Shown piece by piece: positions 6,216-10,817 of a stretch of 10,817 nt of DNA. This DNA is from an uncultured Clostridia bacterium (GTDB lineage: Bacteria > Bacillota > Clostridia > TANB77 > CAG-508), in NCBI GenBank assembly GCA_934169535.1, contig CAKPOC010000043.1:1-10817 (forward strand), in the 5' to 3' direction. The notes beneath the pieces are model-generated. The model had not been told where the DNA came from and made no database searches. It worked only from the letters and a program-made list of their open reading frames with translations. How positions within the stretch are numbered: position 1 is the first letter of the stretch; every line of letters begins with the position of its first letter. A program made the translations under genes and the position numbers.

Positions 6216-6239
6216 GTCCCTAGCTTTTTTACTAGGGAC
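6216..6239. terminator. Shared terminator between convergent dpaB and xer genes
   Basis: GTCCCTAG (6216-6223) pairs with CTAGGGAC (6232-6239) around a loop of CTTTTTTA. T-rich tracts follow on both strands: AATTTAATTTTTT downstream on plus, and TTATTTTAT downstream on minus. It sits in the 35-base gap between the two stop codons and probably serves both. Confidence 0.8.
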
Positions 6240-6245
6240 GGTAAT

Positions 6246-7232
6246 TTAATTTTTTCCAAAATCAGATAGAGGGTTTGCTTTTACAGCATTTCTAACTTGT
6301 TCATTTTCTACGTGGGTATAAATTTGAGTAGTAGAAATACTTTCATGACCTAAAAGCTCTTGAAGCGCTCTAATATCTACTTGGCCATATTGATACATAA
6401 GGGTTGCTGCTGTATGACGAAGCTTATGCACAGAATATTTTCTAGTGTCCAGACCTGCTTTTTTAAGTTCAAGCTTTACAATGTGCTGAACTGTGCGAGT
6501 GCTAATTCGTTCTAGCCTTTCACTTAAAAATAAGGCGTCTTGATAAGGTTCTTTTATTTTAGATTTAGGAGGGCGAACTCCCAAGTAAGCCTTTATGGCA
6601 CTTATGCAAGATTCATTAAAGTATATTGTTCTTTCTTTGTTACCTTTACCAATAACGGTCATTTTATTTTCGGTAAAATCAATATTTGAAATATTTATTC
6701 CAACAAGCTCAGACAAACGAATACCACAGTTTAAAAATATGGTAATAATTGCAAAGTCGCGTTCTTTATTTCTATCCTTTTCGTCTGTTTCAATTGAAGT
6801 TAAAAGTTTTTTGCTTTCAGCAAGAGACAAATATTTTGGCAATCTTTTTTCGCGTTTAGGTGTTTCAATTTCAAGAGATGGATTATTATCGATAATTTTT
6901 TTTCTGTATAAAAATTTAAAGAAAATTCTTATAGTTGAAGCCTTTCTTGAAATTGTTGCAGGCTTACTTGAATATGTGTTTGACATATAAAAAAGATAAG
7001 ACTGAATATCATCTTCAGTTACACTGTTTAACGCACTTTCTGGGAAATCATGAATTTCAATTTCATCAAAGCTTTTTTTATCAGTCATTTTTTTCTTATA
7101 TGAAATATATTTCAAAAATCTAATCAAGTCATAATTATATTCTTTAACAGAATTAGGTGACTTATTTAAAGTGACAGCTTGGTAGTCTAAAAATTTATTT
7201 AAAAACATTGGGTTTCTTTCGACATCAATCAT
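6246..7232 (-). CDS. Xer-type tyrosine recombinase
   Basis: A site-specific recombinase of the XerC/XerD family, which cuts and rejoins DNA through a tyrosine; such proteins usually resolve chromosome dimers at dif. An N-terminal SAM-like core-binding domain spans about residues 8-115 and the catalytic domain about 135-320. All six catalytic residues are visible with family spacing: Arg172 (CGIRLSEL), Lys196 (GKGNKER), His269 and Arg272 (HKLRHT), His296 (LLGHESISTT) and Tyr305 (IYTHV). The start is placed at the ATG at 7232, which has AAAAAGGAG (7241-7249) eight bases upstream; a longer frame to 7286 would run through the promoter. Length of 328 is slightly above XerC/D because of an insert near residues 47-65 in the N-terminal domain. 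No attachment site, excisionase or phage gene is nearby, so a housekeeping role is more likely than an integrase. Confidence 0.9.
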   Translation of the reverse strand: MIDVERNPMFLNKFLDYQAVTLNKSPNSVKEYNYDLIRFLKYISYKKKMTDKKSFDEIEIHDFPESALNSVTEDDIQSYLFYMSNTYSSKPATISRKASTIRIFFKFLYRKKIIDNNPSLEIETPKREKRLPKYLSLAESKKLLTSIETDEKDRNKERDFAIITIFLNCGIRLSELVGINISNIDFTENKMTVIGKGNKERTIYFNESCISAIKAYLGVRPPKSKIKEPYQDALFLSERLERISTRTVQHIVKLELKKAGLDTRKYSVHKLRHTAATLMYQYGQVDIRALQELLGHESISTTQIYTHVENEQVRNAVKANPLSDFGKN

Positions 7233-7240
7233 CTGTATTA

Positions 7241-7249
7241 CTCCTTTTT
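7241..7249 (-). promoter_or_regulatory. Ribosome binding site fixing the start of the tyrosine recombinase
   Basis: AAAAAGGAG on the minus strand is eight bases before the ATG at 7232 and rules in favour of this start over the one 54 bases upstream. Confidence 0.75.
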
Positions 7250-7257
7250 CAATGTAT

Positions 7258-7286
7258 AATATATCAAAACCAAACACAAATTTCAA
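7258..7286 (-). promoter_or_regulatory. Sigma-A promoter of the tyrosine recombinase gene
   Basis: On the minus strand TTGAAA (7286-7281) and TATATT (7263-7258) are 17 bases apart; predicted start near 7251, just ahead of the ribosome binding site. Confidence 0.6.
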
Positions 7287-7387
7287 GCCCGATTATCTGC
7301 ACAATGTTTGTAAAAATGTATCCTCTAAAACGCTCATAGGCCTAGGAATATAGAGTAATAAAACAAACAAAAAAGTGCAAAAAAAAC

Positions 7388-7416
7388 TTGAAAATTTTCA
7401 AAAAATAATATATAAT
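7388..7416 (+). promoter_or_regulatory. Sigma-A promoter of metK, with palindrome over the -35 box
   Basis: TTGAAA (7388-7393) and TATAAT (7411-7416) are 17 bases apart, with a start near 7423 and a leader of only about 22 bases. TTGAAAATTTTCAA (7388-7401) is a perfect 14-base palindrome covering the -35 box, a possible operator or an accident of AT-rich DNA. The leader is far too short for a SAM riboswitch. The 100 bases between this promoter and the xer promoter contain nothing recognisable. Confidence 0.75.
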
Positions 7417-7444
7417 AATAAGGATTTATGAAAAGAGGTAAGAA

Positions 7445-8554
7445 ATGGATAAATATTATTTTACATCTGAAAGTGTAACAGAAGGACACCCAGATAAACT
7501 ATGTGATTATATATCAGACAGCATTTTAGATGAATGCTTAAAACAGGACGAAAATTCAAGAGTAGCAGTAGAAACTTTTGCCTATAACAATAACATAACA
7601 GTTGCAGGGCAAATTACTACAAAAGCAGTTTTTGACATCGAAAATTTAGTAAGGCAAGTTATTAAAGAAGTGGGCTTTGATAATAGCAGCACTGATATGG
7701 ATTACAGAACTTGCAAAATCACAATAGATATTAACAAACAAAGCCCAGATATTGCGATGGGAGTTGACACTGGTGGCGCAGGCGACCAGGGTATTATGTT
7801 TGGATTTGCATGTAATGAAACAAAAAATTATATGCCGTTTTGCATTTATATGGCTCATGAGCTTGCTAAAAAGTTAACCGAGGCACGTAAGCAAGGAATT
7901 ATTCCATATTTAAGACCTGACGGAAAAACTCAAGTAACTGCAGAATATGTAAATGAAAAGCCAAAAAGAATTGAAACAATTTTAATTTCTACACAACATT
8001 TAGAAAGTGTAACAAACGAGCAGCTAAAGGCGGACATAACCGAGAAGGTCATAAAAGCAGTTGTACCAGCTGATATGATTGATGAAAACACAAAAATTTA
8101 TATTAATCCAACAGGAAGGTTTGTAATAGGAGGACCTCTTGGTGATACTGGATTAACTGGTAGAAAAATAATTGTAGATACCTATGGCGGATATGCAAGG
8201 CATGGTGGAGGCTGTTTCTCTGGCAAAGATGCAAGCAAAGTAGATAGATCTGCAGCATATATGTTAAGACACATTGCTAAAAATATTATCGCAAATGGAT
8301 ATGCAGAAAAATGCGAAATTCAAGTAGCTTATGCAATAGGAATGAAAGAACCACTTTCAATATATGTTAATACATTTGGAACTGGCAAAATTTCAGATGA
8401 AGAAATATTAAAAATAATAACTGAACATTTTGATTTAACACCTGACGGAATAATAAATTATTTAGATCTAAAAAAACCAATTTTTAAGCAAACAACAAAT
8501 TATGGACATTTTGGAAAAGAAAATTTACCTTGGGAAAGAATCATAAAAATATAA
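7445..8554 (+). CDS. metK: S-adenosylmethionine synthetase
   Basis: It makes S-adenosylmethionine from methionine and ATP (EC 2.5.1.6), a cytosolic enzyme normally acting as a tetramer. Motifs are FTSESVTEGHPDKLCD (6-21) with active-site His15 and Asp17, GAGDQGIMFG (111-120), YLRPDGKTQV (155-164), G-G-P-x-G-D-x-G-L-T-G-R-K (229-241) and GGGCFSGKD (254-262), where the usual Ala is Cys257. The C-terminus ends with NYGHFG and PWE as in bacterial MetK. At 369 residues it is a little shorter than the usual 380-400. AGAGG at 7434-7438 is six bases before the ATG. It has its own promoter and is followed by a hairpin and then the MATE-fusion gene on the same strand. No methionine gene accompanies it here. 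Confidence 0.97.
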   Translation: MDKYYFTSESVTEGHPDKLCDYISDSILDECLKQDENSRVAVETFAYNNNITVAGQITTKAVFDIENLVRQVIKEVGFDNSSTDMDYRTCKITIDINKQSPDIAMGVDTGGAGDQGIMFGFACNETKNYMPFCIYMAHELAKKLTEARKQGIIPYLRPDGKTQVTAEYVNEKPKRIETILISTQHLESVTNEQLKADITEKVIKAVVPADMIDENTKIYINPTGRFVIGGPLGDTGLTGRKIIVDTYGGYARHGGGCFSGKDASKVDRSAAYMLRHIAKNIIANGYAEKCEIQVAYAIGMKEPLSIYVNTFGTGKISDEEILKIITEHFDLTPDGIINYLDLKKPIFKQTTNYGHFGKENLPWERIIKI

Positions 8555-8560
8555 CTAATA

Positions 8561-8589
8561 AACCTGAAAGTTTCAAATGCTTTCGGGTT
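8561..8589 (+). terminator. Hairpin after metK
   Basis: AACCTGAAAG (8561-8570) pairs with CTTTCGGGTT (8580-8589) using one G-U pair, with a 9-base loop. The tail ATCTTAATC is not U-rich, so termination may be partial, leaving some read-through into the next gene, for which no separate promoter is obvious. Confidence 0.5.
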
Positions 8590-8606
8590 ATCTTAATCAA
8601 AAAAAT

Positions 8607-8613
8607 AAAGGAG
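8607..8613 (+). promoter_or_regulatory. Ribosome binding site fixing the start of the MATE fusion gene
   Basis: AAAGGAG lies five bases before the ATG at 8619. The in-frame ATG at 8577 lies inside the metK hairpin and has no such site. Confidence 0.75.
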
Positions 8614-8618
8614 AAAAA

Positions 8619-10598
8619 ATGGAACAAGAAAACATATTAGGAAAAGAAAAAATAGGAAAATTAATATTAAAATTTTCAATACCATGTATAATATCAATGC
8701 TTGTAAACGCATTATATAACATAGTAGATCAAATATTTATAGGACAGGGAGTAGGTTACCTAGGAAATGGTGCAACAAATGTAGTTTTCCCACTTGTGAT
8801 GATAGGCCTTGCATTTTCGCTTATGATAGGTGATGGAGCTTCTGCTTATTTAAGTTTAAAACTTGGTGAGAAAAAGAAAAAAGAAGCAGAAAAGGGGATA
8901 GGTAATGCAATTTTACTTTCTGCAATAATATCAGTACTATTTACTATAGTAACTTTAATATTCTTGCCACAACTTTTAAATCTTTTTGGATGTACAGATA
9001 ATCTAAGAAGCTTTGCAATAGCTTATGGAAAAATCATAGCAATAGGATTTCCATTTTCAATGATAGGAACAACACTAAACTCAATAATTAGAGCAGATGG
9101 AAGCCCTAAATTTGCAATGGTAAGTATGGTTTCAGGTGCTATATTAAACACAATTTTAGACCCAATATTCATATTTGTTTTTCATAAAGGAGTAGAGGGC
9201 GCTGCAGTAGCAACTGTAATAAGCCAAATACTAACATTTATATTAAACGTTTATTACATAAAGAAATTTAAAACAATAACTTTAAGTAAAGATAGCTTTA
9301 AATTAAATGAAAGTGTTTGCAAAAAAGTTTCAGCTTTAGGAATAAGCAGTTTCATTACTCAAATGAGTATAGTATGTGTTATGACTGTTGAAAATAATCT
9401 TCTTGGAAGATATGGCGCAAATAGCAAATTTGGTTCTGAAATTCCAATTACTGTTTTAGGAATTGTTATGAAAATTAATCAAATTTTAAATAGCATAATA
9501 ATAGGAATTGCAGCTGGAAGTCAGCCTATACTTGGATATAATTACGGTGCAAAGAAATTTGATAGAGTAAAACGAACTTTAAAAATAGTATTAAGTTCAA
9601 GTGTTGTAATAAGCACTATAGCATTTGTATTATTCCAAACAATACCAGACAAATTAATTTTAATATTTGGTAGTGGTGACGTAAATTATATGGAATTTGC
9701 ATGTTTAGCATTTAGAACATATCTATTACTTTGCATATTTAATGGAGTACAAATCCCTTCAGGAATATTCTTCCAAGCCATTGGGAAAAGCACAAAAAGT
9801 GCAATTTTATCATTATCAAGGCAAATTGTTATTTTAATTCCTTCAATGATAATATTAAGTAAATTCTATGGAGTTATGGGAGTGCTTACTGCAGGACCTG
9901 TGGCAGATGGACTTGCATTTATACTTGCTATAATTTTCTTAGCAAAAGAAGTTAAAAACTTAAAAAATAGTGATACTGCAGAAAAAATTCAAACAAATGC
10001 TACTGCAGAGAAATCAGCCTCAGAAAACAGAATAATTATAACAATTGCAAGAGAATATGGATCTGGCGGTAGATACATTGGAAAGCTTGTAGCTCAAAAA
10101 CTTGGAATAAAATTATATGACAAAGAAATTATTGAAGATATGGCAAAAACTACGGGTCTTTCAGAGGAATACATAAAAGAAAACGAAGAAAAAAGAAATA
10201 CTTTAGATGTATTTAATAATGGATATTATACAGGGCTAAATAATGCAGACGAACTATTTGTAGAAGAATCAAATTTTATAAAAGATATTGCTTCAAAAAA
10301 TTCATGTGTAATAGTTGGTAGATGTGCAGATTCAATATTAAAAGATGAAAAAGTTTTAAAGGTATTTGTAACAAATAGTATGGAAAATAAAATTGAAAGA
10401 GCTACTACATTTTATGGTTTAGATGCTAAAAATGCCGAAAAAGAAATTACAAGAATAAACAAATTAAGAGCAAATCATTATAAGTATTATACAGATAAAG
10501 AATGGAAAAATCCTTCTAATTACGATATATGTATTAATAGTGATGCTTTAGGAATTGAAAATGCAACAGATTTAATTTGCAATTTAGCACAAAAATAA
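8619..10598 (+). CDS. MATE-family transporter fused to a cytidylate-kinase-like domain
   Basis: One uninterrupted frame of 659 residues. Residues 1-445 form a MATE transporter with about twelve hydrophobic segments; visible family features are FSIPCIISMLVNALYNIVD (19-37), the F-x-G-x-G area, IIRADGSPKFAM (156-167), LDPIFIF (180-186) and, in the second half, the GIAAGSQPILGYNYGAKKF block (296-314). These proteins export cationic compounds or metabolites using a Na+ or H+ gradient. A polar linker (446-470), including a repeated T-A-E-K, joins it to residues 471-659, which look like the Cytidylate_kin_2 family: IITIAREYGSGGRYIGK (473-489) with a P-loop-like GSGG, LYDKEII (499-505), CVIVGRCADSIL (563-574) and NKLRANHYKYYTDKEW (614-629). 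The domain follows the last membrane segment and should be cytosolic if topology is as usual. Substrate and kinase activity are unknown; the P-loop lacks the usual lysine (GSGGR rather than GSGKS). Confidence 0.9.
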   Translation: MEQENILGKEKIGKLILKFSIPCIISMLVNALYNIVDQIFIGQGVGYLGNGATNVVFPLVMIGLAFSLMIGDGASAYLSLKLGEKKKKEAEKGIGNAILLSAIISVLFTIVTLIFLPQLLNLFGCTDNLRSFAIAYGKIIAIGFPFSMIGTTLNSIIRADGSPKFAMVSMVSGAILNTILDPIFIFVFHKGVEGAAVATVISQILTFILNVYYIKKFKTITLSKDSFKLNESVCKKVSALGISSFITQMSIVCVMTVENNLLGRYGANSKFGSEIPITVLGIVMKINQILNSIIIGIAAGSQPILGYNYGAKKFDRVKRTLKIVLSSSVVISTIAFVLFQTIPDKLILIFGSGDVNYMEFACLAFRTYLLLCIFNGVQIPSGIFFQAIGKSTKSAILSLSRQIVILIPSMIILSKFYGVMGVLTAGPVADGLAFILAIIFLAKEVKNLKNSDTAEKIQTNATAEKSASENRIIITIAREYGSGGRYIGKLVAQKLGIKLYDKEIIEDMAKTTGLSEEYIKENEEKRNTLDVFNNGYYTGLNNADELFVEESNFIKDIASKNSCVIVGRCADSILKDEKVLKVFVTNSMENKIERATTFYGLDAKNAEKEITRINKLRANHYKYYTDKEWKNPSNYDICINSDALGIENATDLICNLAQK

Positions 10599-10628
10599 TG
10601 ATAAATCAATTAAAATATATGATACTAG

Positions 10629-10660
10629 AAAAATAGCAGTTTTATTTTACTGCTATTTTT
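10629..10660 (+). terminator. Strong intrinsic terminator after the MATE fusion gene
   Basis: AAAAATAGCAGT (10629-10640) pairs perfectly over 12 bases with ACTGCTATTTTT (10649-10660) around TTTATTTT, ending in a T run. It lies 30 bases after the stop codon. Confidence 0.88.
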
Positions 10661-10754
10661 GCATTTCACGATAATTATTTCCCCATAAAAATAGAAAGTG
10701 AATTTTTAAAAGAAGAAAACAAAGTAATATGAGAAAAAATAAATATAAAAAGTA

Positions 10755-10783
10755 TATACAAAAAATATATTAAGTGATACAAT
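10755..10783 (+). promoter_or_regulatory. Possible promoter of a gene beyond the right edge
   Basis: TATACA (10755-10760) and TACAAT (10778-10783) are 17 bases apart. An AAAGGAG-like ribosome binding site follows at 10800-10806, but no start codon appears before the window ends, so the gene begins just outside. The preceding 94 bases after the terminator (10661-10754) show no gene. Confidence 0.45.
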
Positions 10784-10817
10784 TTTATAAAATATAAAAA
10801 AAGGAGATACATAGAAA

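Noticed and set aside
6246..7232. Recombinase as an integrase of a mobile element
   Set aside because: No attachment repeats, tRNA target, excisionase or cargo genes are seen; neighbours are ordinary chromosomal genes with the same base composition.
7233..7286. Upstream ATG start (7286) for the tyrosine recombinase
   Set aside because: The extension covers the predicted promoter, and the ATG at 7232 has a good ribosome binding site.
7338..7345. AGGCCTAG shared between the metK upstream region and the pta leader (2093-2100)
   Set aside because: Eight bases containing a common palindrome, at different positions relative to the two promoters; not enough to call a shared site.
7428..7480. Short upstream reading frame overlapping the metK start
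   Set aside because: Its ATG is only about 5 bases after the predicted transcript start, and the purine run before it is too close to serve as a binding site.
8577..8618. Upstream ATG start (8577) for the MATE fusion
   Set aside because: This ATG is within the hairpin after metK and lacks a ribosome binding site; the extra residues are not MATE-like.
1..10817. CRISPR array, tRNA genes, insertion sequences, DGR reverse transcriptase or template repeat
   Set aside because: Both strands were read by eye and none was found; no second A-rich counterpart of 501-690 is visible in the window.

Overview
The window is AT-rich, with codon use leaning strongly to A/T, AGGAGG-type ribosome binding sites and near-consensus sigma-A promoters. 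Together with a dipicolinate synthase gene, short-type phosphate acetyltransferase and a class A-like RNase P RNA, this points to an anaerobic, spore-forming low-GC Firmicute of the Clostridia, probably from an uncultured, host-associated lineage. Species cannot be named from the sequence alone.

Layout. Bases 2-694 hold the 3' part of a gene (start lies left of the window) for a protein whose end resembles the formylglycine-generating-enzyme-like / C-type-lectin fold. Its last ~190 bases change abruptly from A-rich to A-poor and GC-balanced, as expected for the variable region of a diversity-generating retroelement (DGR); no reverse transcriptase or template repeat lies in the window. Bases ~765-1109 are the RNase P RNA gene rnpB with its own promoter. 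It converges on an RluA-family pseudouridine synthase (minus strand, 1121-1996). Back-to-back promoters at 2017-2081 then drive that gene and, divergently, the acetate-forming operon pta-ackA-ackA (2122-5539), in which acetate kinase is present as two adjacent, diverged copies. A hairpin follows, then dpaB (5632-6210), which converges through a shared terminator on a Xer-type tyrosine recombinase (minus strand, 6246-7232). metK (7445-8554) has its own strong promoter and no room for a SAM riboswitch. The last gene (8619-10598) is one reading frame joining a MATE-family membrane transporter to a cytidylate-kinase-like domain. A strong terminator follows, and the window closes with a putative promoter and ribosome binding site for a gene just outside.

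How the genes fit together. Pta and the acetate kinases convert acetyl-CoA to acetate with ATP formation, the usual fermentative energy step. rnpB, the pseudouridine synthase, metK and the recombinase are mostly housekeeping; dpaB serves spore core dehydration. The parts most worth attention are the DGR-like hypervariable tail with no RT beside it, the MATE-kinase fusion, and the tandem acetate kinases, whose substrate-pocket and conserved-motif residues differ.
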